From Chloroflexota bacterium (GTDB lineage: Bacteria; Vulcanimicrobiota; JAMCWD01): a DNA stretch of 64,000 bases. Below, one piece after another: positions 44,563 through 53,064 of this stretch. Numbering within the stretch: position 1 is the stretch's first letter; each line of letters begins with the position of its first letter. Below the pieces are notes generated by a model that was given only the letters and a program-made list of their open reading frames with translations, was not told where the DNA came from and searched no databases. Location of the stretch: the NCBI GenBank assembly GCA_023475345.1, contig JAMCWD010000061.1:18607-82606 (forward strand). The letters run 5' to 3'. Made by a program: the position numbers and the translations under genes.

Positions 44563-45624
44563 TTATGTCGCCAGCTCAATCCTTTGCAGACTGAACCTTG
44601 TCATAGCAAGTAAGAATATCATACAGGCTCCCAGGACCGCAAGATCAACCGCCATCTTACCGATGCCGCCCCCGAGGAAAATTGCTTCTTTCAGGCCGTC
44701 GTAAAGGTAAAAGCTCGGAAGAAACCTGGCTATTTTGTTCATGAAGATACTCGAATCGGCCATTAATACCGGCAGGAAAAAAAACAGGTATATGATGGAA
44801 TTTGCAGCCTGCCCGGCGGTCTGGCTGTTGAAGAGCGATCCGCACAGCATCCCCATGCCTGCGAATATGAAGCTTCCCAGCAGTATAAGCCCCAGGACGG
44901 CGGCCGTATTCATCCCGACCCCGCCGAAAAACAGTAAAATCATACCCCCGGCGGTAAATGCCAGCAGCGTGCCCAGAAGCGTTTTCCCGATAACGACTTC
45001 CAGGGGCGTTGCAGGCGAAAGCATCAATGCCGACAGCGTATGCCGTTCCCTTTCTTCGAGAAGTGATGCGGCGGCTATGGAAAACGCTCCCAGCGTGGTA
45101 AATAACAGCCATACGGGCAGCAGCCGTTGTGCCAGGCCGTCTCCCTCCCTGACAAGGGGGATTATCGTCAATTTTGCAGGGGTAACCTGTCCTGCATAAT
45201 TCCTTAGAAGCTCCGTCAGGCCCATCTGGATGATTGCCCCCTGGGGTATATCGACATCATTTACGTATATTTGAAGAGTGGGTATCAGTCCCTCGTTGAG
45301 CTTGTGATCGAAATTTTCGGGGATGATAAGCATGGCGCTTGCCTTGCCTTCCCGGATCATATTTTTAGCCTTGTCCATATCGATGTTTTTCTGAACATCG
45401 AACCCGCCTTTTTTTGCGATGTAGTCCGCAAACTTTGTTTCTCCTCCTGAAAAAATAAGCGCCGGGCGCCTCAGGTTTTCGGTCTTAAACATCAAGTTAA
45501 ATACAATCGCCAGCATCACGGGAGCCAGCAGTATCATCAACACGGTCTTGTTGCGATAGCTGTCTCTCAGGTCCTTTTCCAGGATCGCCCATATATGTCT
45601 AATGCGCGGCAATACGGCCTCCAT
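44563..45624 (-). CDS. ABC-2-type transporter permease
   Basis: This 353-residue protein has an N-terminal segment (TVLMILLAPVMLAIVFNLM) and a C-terminal block of about five transmembrane helices, with a large extracytoplasmic region (about 45-180) as in ABC-2 permeases like NatB/YhaP. No ATPase gene is adjacent, so it may use one encoded elsewhere. It is possibly for Na+/drug or polymer export; the substrate is not determinable. Confidence 0.85.
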   Translation of the reverse strand: MEAVLPRIRHIWAILEKDLRDSYRNKTVLMILLAPVMLAIVFNLMFKTENLRRPALIFSGGETKFADYIAKKGGFDVQKNIDMDKAKNMIREGKASAMLIIPENFDHKLNEGLIPTLQIYVNDVDIPQGAIIQMGLTELLRNYAGQVTPAKLTIIPLVREGDGLAQRLLPVWLLFTTLGAFSIAAASLLEERERHTLSALMLSPATPLEVVIGKTLLGTLLAFTAGGMILLFFGGVGMNTAAVLGLILLGSFIFAGMGMLCGSLFNSQTAGQAANSIIYLFFFLPVLMADSSIFMNKIARFLPSFYLYDGLKEAIFLGGGIGKMAVDLAVLGACMIFLLAMTRFSLQRIELAT

Positions 45625-45686
45625 GCATGATTCCGGGTGAGCCTTCCGTTAAGGGTTGCCCGGTTATCGGAACCGCCGGCGGGTTA

Positions 45687-46274
45687 TCAATATTTCTCAA
45701 CCTTGACCTGTCCGGCCATTTTTTGAAAAGTCTCGGCCAGGCTCTTTGCTCCGCCCTCGTCCAGGTCTTCCACCACCAGGGTGTATCCTTTTATCTTGAT
45801 GGGGGTTGAATAAGGCTCGGTTTTGAAGTTCACCTTCTCTTCCTTCGAGAGTCGCTCTACAAGCTGTGCGGCGAGATGCTCGTTGGGGAAGACCTCGCCG
45901 ACCTGCACCTTGACCTTTTTCTCGTTTTGTATAGGGAATACCTTACAGGCATATCCTTTCATCTTCAGATAATCCACCGTAGGCTTCACGGTATCCGAAT
46001 TGAAAAACTCCTGGACCACCAGGTAGCCGCCGACTTTTTCCTCGTCCTTTACATCTTCGAGTATCTTCGCCTGCACTCCCTTGCCTTTCAGGCAGGGCAT
46101 GAGCCTGTCGGCCTTCTCCCTGGTATCCGCCCAGACGGAAATACGGTAATGATCCCCGACCGGTTGGGCGCCGGGCTGGCTCTCCTTTTTTGCTAAATAG
46201 AGCAGAACCAGATTAACCATCAGGGCGGTGCAAACAAGCAATATCAGAAGTCTTCGAATAAATGTGCTGACCAC
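45687..46274 (-). CDS. Membrane-anchored protein with SPOR-like repeats
   Basis: This 195-residue protein has an N-terminal membrane segment (FIRRLLILLVCTALMVNLVL) and a following region with two SPOR-like units (YRISVWADTREKADRLM and KVKVQVGEVFPNEHLAAQLV), possibly binding peptidoglycan. The GTG start at 46274 has AGGAAGG 7-8 nt earlier; a TTG upstream lacks a site. The match to SPOR is weak by eye. Confidence 0.55.
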   Translation of the reverse strand: MVSTFIRRLLILLVCTALMVNLVLLYLAKKESQPGAQPVGDHYRISVWADTREKADRLMPCLKGKGVQAKILEDVKDEEKVGGYLVVQEFFNSDTVKPTVDYLKMKGYACKVFPIQNEKKVKVQVGEVFPNEHLAAQLVERLSKEEKVNFKTEPYSTPIKIKGYTLVVEDLDEGGAKSLAETFQKMAGQVKVEKY

Positions 46275-46379
46275 GATTGGGCCTTCCTGAAATTCTCGCC
46301 CTATTTTAACTGATAGATAAATCCGTGTCAACCTTTTTTTGATATATAGTCTTTCTGACCTGCCCTTAACGAATTGAAA

Positions 46380-48320
46380 TTAAAGACACGCCAGTTCGAT
46401 TCGTTCCAGTGCCATAGCACCGAGGCCCGCTACGGTTTCAAGCACAACCTGGCTTTCGGGACTCATCTCTTTCTCGGGTTTATTGAACTCGACTCCAAGC
46501 ACTCCCTTTATACTGTCGGCGGCAATCATGGGCAGATAAAGCGCCCTGGTTCCCGGGAACGTGCCAGTGCCCCATCCGGCGGCCTGCCTGTTGGCCCATA
46601 CCCATGATGCCACGCCCAGATCGCTTGGCGTAACCTCGAATCCCATTGTTATCGCCTTTGCATCGAGGCCCTCCCCGGAGGGAAGGAAGACCGACACCTC
46701 CGCGGGGAATATCTCGGTAATGTGACGGATCAGTACCGAGAGGACCTGCTCCACGTTCCGGGCCGTTACCAGTTCCCTGCTGAGTTCATAGAGGGCCGTG
46801 TTCCTTGATTCGCTTTCCTTAAGCAGGGCGACTTCTTCGCGCACCCTCAATGCAAGGTTGCTTATGATCACCACCACCACAATATAAATGATGAACGATA
46901 CGAAATACTCCATATCGTGCACGTTGAAGGTGAAATACGGACGAACAAAGAGATAATCGAAGACGGCTATACTGACGATCGCCGACGCAATGGAAGGCCC
47001 CCGGCCAAGGTAAATGGCGCTCAGAACAACGGGCAAAAGCAGGAAGAAAAGCAGGTTCACCTGATTCAGGACGTTCCGCAGGAGAAAGGCGACGAGGGCT
47101 ATTATGCCCACGGCGAGGAGGGAGGCGGCGTAATTGAGAGGGCCGGAAGAATAAATCCGCTTCTTCGGCTCAATCTTGCTTTCGGTCCTGGCATCTATCA
47201 GATATATGTCAATATCCGGGGTCAATTTCAGAATCTTTCTGAGTAAATCATGGGCCAGGCCGAAACGTCTGGGCTTGCCGATTACGATCTTAGTTACGTT
47301 GTTGTTTCGTGCATAACTTGCCATCTCTTCCGTTAAGTCGTTCCCTTTCAGCCAGACCACCCTCGCCCCTAATTTTTTCGCCAGGATCAGGGCATTATTC
47401 AGCCATTTCAACTCTTGATCGGAGAGCCTCTTGTGCCTCTCCGTCTCCAGGTAGAAAGCGACCCACTCGGCATCCAGGTCGGTGGCCAGCCTGGAGGAGG
47501 AGCGAATGAGCGTTTCTGCGTACGGGCTTGCAAAAACCCCGACGAGTACCCGTTCCTTTGCAGGCCACGGCCCCGCGATGGCGTGAGCCTGCATGTAATC
47601 CCGCATCCTCTCGTCCACGCTTCCGGCCACGGCTCGAAGGGCAAGCTGCCGGAGCGCAAGCAGATTTCCAGGACGGAAGAACTCCCTCGCGGCGAGCCCG
47701 GCAAGATCCCCGAGGTAGACCTTTCCTTCCCTCAGCCTTTTTAAAAGCGCCTCTGGGGGAAGGTCTATGAGCTCTATTTCGTAAGCTTTTTCCAGGACGG
47801 AGTCCGGAACGGTTTCTTTTACGCGCACGTTCGTGATCTTATAGATGATGTCGTTTAGGCTTTCGAGATGCTGAACGTTCAGCGTGGTGTACACGTCTAT
47901 GCCTGCGTTCAGCATCTCTTCTATATCCTGGTAGCGTTTCTCATGCCTTAAGCCTGGGGCATCGGTATGAGCAAGTTCGTCCACGAGGGCTATCTTTGGT
48001 TTTCTGGCTATGATCCCGGCCAGGTCCGCCTCCTGAAGCTCCATTCCTTTGAAGCCGATGACGAGGGAGGGGACGATCTCAAGTCCTTCAAGAAGGGCCG
48101 CAGTCTCGGGCCGTCCGTGGGTCTCGACGTAGCCCACGACGACGTCAATGCCCTCCTTTTTTCTCTGCCGTGCATCCAGCAGCATGGCATACGTCTTGCC
48201 CACGCCCGGGGCTGCGCCGAAATAAATGGTCAGCCGGCCTCTTTCTTTTTCCTCCTCGGATTTGGCAAGTTTTAAAAGGGCTTCCGGTGACGGCCTCTGG
48301 TATTCTTTTTCTTCCGGCAT
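46380..48320 (-). CDS. kdpD: KdpD-like osmosensor lacking the histidine kinase domains
   Basis: This 646-residue protein has the KdpD N-terminal sensor region (Walker A GAAPGVGKT at 35-43; VDELAHTDAPGLRHEKR), a Usp-like domain (about 245-370, starting ERVLVGVFASPYAETLIR), four transmembrane helices (about 395-490), and a GAF domain (about 510-640). It stops after VAGLGAMALERIELACL, where a full KdpD (about 890 residues) would enter HisKA. There is no HisKA/HATPase and no kdpE nearby. It lies 3 nt after kdpC. It may act as a c-di-AMP/K+ sensor or phosphatase-free regulator. The Usp segment SPY...WVAFY only partly matches the c-di-AMP motif of S. aureus KdpD. Confidence 0.9.
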   Translation of the reverse strand: MPEEKEYQRPSPEALLKLAKSEEEKERGRLTIYFGAAPGVGKTYAMLLDARQRKKEGIDVVVGYVETHGRPETAALLEGLEIVPSLVIGFKGMELQEADLAGIIARKPKIALVDELAHTDAPGLRHEKRYQDIEEMLNAGIDVYTTLNVQHLESLNDIIYKITNVRVKETVPDSVLEKAYEIELIDLPPEALLKRLREGKVYLGDLAGLAAREFFRPGNLLALRQLALRAVAGSVDERMRDYMQAHAIAGPWPAKERVLVGVFASPYAETLIRSSSRLATDLDAEWVAFYLETERHKRLSDQELKWLNNALILAKKLGARVVWLKGNDLTEEMASYARNNNVTKIVIGKPRRFGLAHDLLRKILKLTPDIDIYLIDARTESKIEPKKRIYSSGPLNYAASLLAVGIIALVAFLLRNVLNQVNLLFFLLLPVVLSAIYLGRGPSIASAIVSIAVFDYLFVRPYFTFNVHDMEYFVSFIIYIVVVVIISNLALRVREEVALLKESESRNTALYELSRELVTARNVEQVLSVLIRHITEIFPAEVSVFLPSGEGLDAKAITMGFEVTPSDLGVASWVWANRQAAGWGTGTFPGTRALYLPMIAADSIKGVLGVEFNKPEKEMSPESQVVLETVAGLGAMALERIELACL

Positions 48321-48323
48321 GGC

Positions 48324-48893
48324 TTATTTTTCAACCTCATCCATGGCAAAGTTCAATTTAAGGACGTTCACCCTTTCCGCGCCCAAAAAACCGAACTGCC
48401 GCTTTTCGACTTGGCTCATAACGAGACTTTTTAATTCCTCTTCCGGGATGTTCCGGGACTTTGCTACCCGCGGTACCTGGGCAAAGGCGGCTTGCGGGGT
48501 TAAGTGAGGATCAAGCCCGCTGGAAGAGGTCGTGACGAGATCCACCGGGACGCTCCCCTTTATTCCACTGTCCCTTAAGACTTTTACCCGTTTTCTTACA
48601 TTTTCAATCATGACCAGGTTTGTAGGGCCGAGGTTCGAGCCGCCTGAGGCCAGCGGGTTGTATTCGAAATCCGCGGTAGCCGAGGGCCGGGGCCAGAAGT
48701 ATTTGGGATCGGTAAAGGACTGGCCTATAAGCCATGATCCCGCCGCAGTTCCGTTGTCTTTGTAGATCAGGCTGCCTGCGGCCTGTTTCGGAAAAAGTAT
48801 CATCGCGGCCCCCGTAACCGCAAGCGGGTAGACGATGCCGAGCAGTATCGTGAACACGAGAAGAACCAGGATCGCCCTCTTTATATCTTTCAT
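48324..48893 (-). CDS. kdpC: Potassium-transporting ATPase subunit C
   Basis: This 189-residue KdpC has an N-terminal membrane helix (AILVLLVFTILLGIVYPLAVTG) and the periplasmic domain with SLIYKDNGTAAGSWLIGQSF and FWPRPSAT. DLVTTSSSGLDPHLTPQAA and the Q/R-rich end (LVMSQVEKRQFGFLGAERVN) are family signatures. It stabilises the KdpAB complex. It is a complete gene. GGAGAAAAT precedes the ATG. Confidence 0.95.
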   Translation of the reverse strand: MKDIKRAILVLLVFTILLGIVYPLAVTGAAMILFPKQAAGSLIYKDNGTAAGSWLIGQSFTDPKYFWPRPSATADFEYNPLASGGSNLGPTNLVMIENVRKRVKVLRDSGIKGSVPVDLVTTSSSGLDPHLTPQAAFAQVPRVAKSRNIPEEELKSLVMSQVEKRQFGFLGAERVNVLKLNFAMDEVEK

Positions 48894-48901
48894 ATTTTCT
48901 C

Positions 48902-49066
48902 CTATATAAAAACGCTTATCAACATGTCAATCAGCTTGATTCCCATGAACGGGACCAGAATTCCTCCTGCGCCATAAACCAGCAAGTTATAAGCCAGGAG
49001 CTTATGAGCTGGCATGGGCCTGTAACGGGTGCCTTTCAGGGCCAGCGGCACAAGCATCGGGATCAT
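48902..49066 (-). pseudogene. kdpB: C-terminal 54 codons of kdpB separated by an in-frame stop
   Basis: Directly after the stop codon of the long kdpB frame (49070-49072), and in the same frame, the sequence encodes a protein ending GIKLIDMLISVFI with MIPMLVPLALKGTRYRPM at its start. This is the normal KdpB C-terminus (last two transmembrane helices). It opens with ATG at 49064-49066, after TAA-GCC, which would allow reinitiation, though no ribosome binding site exists. It could be a separately translated fragment, a readthrough product, or part of a pseudogene. Confidence 0.8.
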
Positions 49067-49069
49067 GGC

Positions 49070-50959
49070 TTATAGGAAAATAACGGCCGAGAGAATGGCC
49101 GTGAATGGGCTTGAAAGGCGCATGACGTTCAGCACTTCAAGCTGGGGATAAATAGATGACAGGGCCGCCGGGATTATTGCAAAGTACTTTGCCACGTCGT
49201 TGGCGATGCTAAAGGTGGTAAGTGTGCCCCTGGTCATCAGTATCTGCTTGCCCGTCTCTACTATGTCGAGAAGTTTCGTAGGGTTGGAATCCAGGTCTAT
49301 GATATTTGCAGCCTCGCGCGCGGGCTGGGTGCCGGTGTGCATGGCCACCGCGACGTCGGCCTGGGCCAGGGCGGGCGCGTCGTTTGTGCCGTCACCGGTC
49401 ATCGCCACCATGTAGCCCTGTTCCTGATGCTCCCGTATGAGTTTGAGCTTATCCTCAGGCTTTGCCTGGGCAAGGAAATCGTCCACCTGGGCTTCGGCCG
49501 CTATCACTGCGGCAGTAAGCGGGTTGTCTCCCGTTATCATCATGGTCTTGATCCCCATGCTGCGGAGCTTCTGGAACCGCTCCTGGATGCCACCCTTGAG
49601 CACGTCTTTCAGGCTGACGACGCCCATTATCTCATCATCGCGGGTGACCACCAGGGGTGTGGCTCCGGTCTTGGCGACTTTCGTGACACTTCCTTCAATG
49701 TCCGAAGGGATGGTTCCGCCTGTTTCTCTGACGTGGCGCATGACCGTATCGGCCGCCCCCTTCCTGTAGGAATGTCCATCCACGTCGAGACCGCTCATTC
49801 TCGTTTCAGAGCTAAAGTGTACGGCTGCCGCGTGCTCTGGCAGATCCTTCACGCGGAGATCGTATTTCCGCTTGGCGAGCACGACGATGCTTCGCCCTTC
49901 AGGGGTCTCATCGGTAAGTGACGCCATGAGGGCGGCTTCGGCAAGCTCAGTGACATCGTGGTTCCCGGCAGGAATGAAGGCCGCGGCCTCACGGTTGCCG
50001 AGGGTGATGGTGCCGGTCTTGTCAAGAAGGAGAACGTTGACGTCACCTGCGGCCTCTATGGCCCTGCCCGAAAGGGCGATGACGTTTCTATGGAAGAGCC
50101 TTTCCATGCCCGCGATGCCGATGGCGGGAAGGAGGGCTGCGATGGTGGTCGGGGCAAGACAGACAAACAGGGCCACGAGCACTGTGAGGGTTACAGGATG
50201 GCCTTGTCCTGCGGCCTTCATGCTGTAAATGGAAAGGGGACTCAAGTTAAGCACGACGAGCAGGAAGACCACAGTGAGGGTTACGAGAAGCACCTCCAGG
50301 GCTATCTCGTTGGGGGTCTTTCTGCGCTTCGCTCCCTCCACCATCGCTATCATCCGGTCGAGGAAGGTCTCGCCAGGGTTCGCGGTAATCCTGATCACGA
50401 TGCTCCCGTCTATAACAAGCGTCCCTCCGGTTACGGCATTGCGGTCTCCACCTGATTCCCTTACCACCGGGGCGGATTCTCCTGTAACGGCGGCTTCGTT
50501 TACGAGGGCCGCGCCAGCGACCACCTCGCCGTCGCTTGGAATAAGGTCGTTTGCCTCTACGAGGACGTAGTCATCCTTACGCAGCCTGATTGACGGGACA
50601 GTCTCGAACTCTGCGCCCGGCTCCGGTTTCTTCAGCTTTTTTGCCATTATCTCCGTGCGGGTTTTTTGCATCGATTCGGCGCGGGCTTTCCCTCGCCCTT
50701 CGGCAAGGGACTCGGCAAACGTGGCGAAAAGCACCGTGAGCCACAGCCATAAGGACACCATTCCCGTAAACCAGGCAGGATCCCCCCTGCCGGTTATCAG
50801 GTTGATCAGGAAGTTAATCGTCGTGATGACGCTTCCGGCTTCGACCGTGAGCATAACGGGGTTACGCCATAAGGCCCGCGGATCAAGCTTCTTAAACGAA
50901 TTAAGCAGCGCCGTCTTTATAAGCGTCTTATCGAACGCGCTTTTTATTTCCCTTGCCAT
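49070..50959 (-). CDS. kdpB: Potassium-transporting ATPase ATP-binding subunit, interrupted near its C-terminus
   Basis: This 629-residue P-type ATPase subunit has [16 protein letters not shown], the phosphorylation motif [12 protein letters not shown], and hinge [19 protein letters not shown]. It pumps K+ with KdpA and KdpC. A full KdpB is about 680 residues; here a TAA at 49070-49072 comes after LSAVIFL, where homologues read FNALIIP, leaving the last 54 codons in the same frame after the stop. This is a nonsense or small insertion, sequence error or split gene. kdpA ends 1 nt before its start. Confidence 0.9.
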   Translation of the reverse strand: MAREIKSAFDKTLIKTALLNSFKKLDPRALWRNPVMLTVEAGSVITTINFLINLITGRGDPAWFTGMVSLWLWLTVLFATFAESLAEGRGKARAESMQKTRTEIMAKKLKKPEPGAEFETVPSIRLRKDDYVLVEANDLIPSDGEVVAGAALVNEAAVTGESAPVVRESGGDRNAVTGGTLVIDGSIVIRITANPGETFLDRMIAMVEGAKRRKTPNEIALEVLLVTLTVVFLLVVLNLSPLSIYSMKAAGQGHPVTLTVLVALFVCLAPTTIAALLPAIGIAGMERLFHRNVIALSGRAIEAAGDVNVLLLDKTGTITLGNREAAAFIPAGNHDVTELAEAALMASLTDETPEGRSIVVLAKRKYDLRVKDLPEHAAAVHFSSETRMSGLDVDGHSYRKGAADTVMRHVRETGGTIPSDIEGSVTKVAKTGATPLVVTRDDEIMGVVSLKDVLKGGIQERFQKLRSMGIKTMMITGDNPLTAAVIAAEAQVDDFLAQAKPEDKLKLIREHQEQGYMVAMTGDGTNDAPALAQADVAVAMHTGTQPAREAANIIDLDSNPTKLLDIVETGKQILMTRGTLTTFSIANDVAKYFAIIPAALSSIYPQLEVLNVMRLSSPFTAILSAVIFL

Positions 50960-50960
50960 C

Positions 50961-52685
50961 TCAGTACCCTCCCGACATGATCATGTGCTCCACGATGGGC
51001 CCGAGCGAAAGGGCGGGGAAGAACGTGAGAGCGCCCACTATCAGGATCACCGCCGCAAGCCACGCGATAAAAAGCCCGTCCGTGGGGAGGGTGCCCACGC
51101 TCGGCGGGATATATTTTTTCCGGACCAGGGAGCCGGCCATCCAGAGCACGGCGACGGCCGGGATGAACCTCCCTCCAAGCATTGCGACTGACAGGAGGAC
51201 GTTGTAGAAGACCGTGTTGGCGTTCAGTCCTGCGAAGGCGCTTCCGTTGTTATTCGAGGGGGAGGCGAAGGCGTAAAGGATTTCACTCAATCCGTGCGCG
51301 CCGGGGTTGAGAATGGAACCTGTTCCCGCAGTAGTGACAAGGGCGATGGAATCCAGAATGAGGATTAATATCCCCGCCGTGAACACCGTTATAACCGACG
51401 TCCACATCTCGGTTATCTCGATCTTTTTACCGAGGTACTCCGGGGTCCGGCCGATCATAAGCCCGGCGGTGAAGACGGCTATTACCACAAAAGCCAGCAT
51501 GGTGTAGAGACCCGACCCCACGCCCCCGAAGACCACTTCTCCGAGGAGCATCAGAAGCAAGGGAACCATGCCGCCAAGCGGGGTGAGGGAATCGTGCATC
51601 GTATTAACGGCTCCGCAGGAAGTTGCCGTGGTCGTCGCCGAAAAAAGCGCCGAGCCGCCGAGGCCGAAACGCACATCTTTGCCCTCCATGTTCGGGCCCT
51701 GGAGGGCAAGAAGCGGGTTGCCGCCAAGCTCCGCCATGTAGAGCGCGCCGACGGCAATAACTAAGAGAAACATCATGGTGGCATAAATGGCCCATCCATC
51801 CCTCTGGCTTTTGCACATCCGGCCGAACGTGTTCGTGAGGGCCGCCGGGATCAGAAGTATCAGGAATATCTCGAATGCGTTTGTAAACGGCGTGGGATTC
51901 TCATAGGGGTGGGAGGAGTTTGCGTTGAAAAACCCCCCGCCATTGGTGCCGAGTTCCTTGATCGCCTCCTGCGAGGCCACGGGGCCCATGGGGAGCGTCT
52001 GCTCCGCGATTATTCGGCCCCCCGGCCCGGCAATGGGCTGCAAGAGCGTTGTTTTCAAATAGGGGCTGAAGTTCTGAATGACACCCTGCGAGACGAGGAG
52101 AAGGGCCGCCGCTAAGGCTATGGGCAGAAGAATGTAGAGAGCGCCCCGCGTCAGGTCTGCCCAGAAGTTGCCTATATTTTCGGCCATCCTGCGGCTGAAC
52201 CCCCTTATCAAGGCAATCATTACGGCCATGCCAGTTGCGGAAGATAAGAAATTCTGCACCGCGAGGCCCGCGGCCTGTGTGAAATAACTGGCGGCGGACT
52301 CTCCGCTGTAAGCCTGCCAGTTCGTGTTTGTCACAAAGCTCACCGCCGTATTAAGGGCTAGATGCCAGGAAAATCCCGGAAATTTTTGGGGATTGAAGGG
52401 CAGGCCGCCCTGTAACAGAAGAATTGAATAGAGCAGCAGGATGCCGAACATGTTGAATAACAGCATGGCGATGGCGTATTGCTTCCAGCCCATCTCCGCT
52501 TTTTCATCTATCCCGGCCAGCCTGTATATAGTCCTCTCCACCGGAGAAAGAAGCGGGCTGAGAAGCGTCCTCTCCCCCAGGTAAACCTTCGCCATGTATC
52601 CGCCAAGGGGTTTCGTGAGGAGGGTGATAAGGGCAAGCAGCGCGAGTATCTGCGCGCTGTCAATAAGCACGTCTGCGGGCAGCAT
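50961..52685 (-). CDS. kdpA: Potassium-transporting ATPase potassium-binding subunit
   Basis: This 574-residue KdpA forms the K+-selective pore with ten transmembrane helices. Selectivity-filter loops are recognisable in [54 protein letters not shown] and [14 protein letters not shown]. The length is typical. AAAGGAGG precedes the ATG. It is the first gene after the riboswitch; no kdpF is seen. Confidence 0.97.
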   Translation of the reverse strand: MLPADVLIDSAQILALLALITLLTKPLGGYMAKVYLGERTLLSPLLSPVERTIYRLAGIDEKAEMGWKQYAIAMLLFNMFGILLLYSILLLQGGLPFNPQKFPGFSWHLALNTAVSFVTNTNWQAYSGESAASYFTQAAGLAVQNFLSSATGMAVMIALIRGFSRRMAENIGNFWADLTRGALYILLPIALAAALLLVSQGVIQNFSPYLKTTLLQPIAGPGGRIIAEQTLPMGPVASQEAIKELGTNGGGFFNANSSHPYENPTPFTNAFEIFLILLIPAALTNTFGRMCKSQRDGWAIYATMMFLLVIAVGALYMAELGGNPLLALQGPNMEGKDVRFGLGGSALFSATTTATSCGAVNTMHDSLTPLGGMVPLLLMLLGEVVFGGVGSGLYTMLAFVVIAVFTAGLMIGRTPEYLGKKIEITEMWTSVITVFTAGILILILDSIALVTTAGTGSILNPGAHGLSEILYAFASPSNNNGSAFAGLNANTVFYNVLLSVAMLGGRFIPAVAVLWMAGSLVRKKYIPPSVGTLPTDGLFIAWLAAVILIVGALTFFPALSLGPIVEHMIMSGGY

Positions 52686-52722
52686 ATTTCCTCCTTTTTA
52701 GGAGGGGCAGGCGGGGGAGAGA

Positions 52723-52751
52723 CAAAAAACCGCCAAGCAGCCCGGCGGTTT
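52723..52751 (-). terminator. Intrinsic terminator within the kdp leader
   Basis: Read on the minus strand, AAACCGCC and GGCGGTTTTTTG form a 7-8 bp stem around GGGCTGCTT, with a U-run. It follows the c-di-AMP riboswitch and precedes kdpA by 38 nt, giving a transcription-off switch. Confidence 0.9.
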
Positions 52752-52766
52752 CTTTTCCCGTCTGTT

Positions 52767-52890
52767 GCCCTTCCAAACGCCTGCGGGGTTAGCTGGCGGG
52801 CTCGGGCTTGGAAGTGCCCTATCCCTTTCAGGAATGCGCCCCGGAATCGGGTCCCCCGCGTCCGTTCTTTGAACGAACTTAGGCTACAAT
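52767..52890 (-). ncRNA. c-di-AMP (ydaO/yuaA) riboswitch
   Basis: The leader of kdpA, read on the minus strand, matches the ydaO-class c-di-AMP riboswitch. Key conserved blocks are ACGCGGGGGACCCG, the GGGGCGCATTC block, AGGGATAGGGCACTTCC, and the hallmark CGCCAGCTAACCCCGCAGGC, ending with GGAAGGGC. It lies just after the promoter and before a strong terminator, so c-di-AMP would switch kdp off, as K+ import is unwanted when c-di-AMP is high. Confidence 0.92.
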
Positions 52891-52900
52891 TTTAAAGTTC

Positions 52901-52929
52901 AATATACTCCTGCAGGTTTAATTTGTCAA
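52901..52929 (-). promoter_or_regulatory. Sigma70-type promoter of the kdp operon
   Basis: Minus strand TTGACA (52924-52929) and TATATT (52901-52906) are separated by 17 bp, near consensus. It lies directly upstream of the riboswitch. Confidence 0.85.
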
Positions 52930-53064
52930 CCTGAATTCTTCAAAATCTGTCATCGGATAGTGGTCCATAACACTTCCGAGATTCTGCGTACGTAGCACCG
53001 GGCATTCCGCCTGTGTGCGTTCATGCGCAGTGATATAAGTTTCGCTGTCGAGATCCGGAAATCA

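Noticed and set aside
46380..46400. Frameshift as the cause of KdpD truncation
   Set aside because: No HisKA or HATPase motif is recognisable in any frame in the 60 bp after the stop before the next gene, so a simple frameshift does not explain the missing half.
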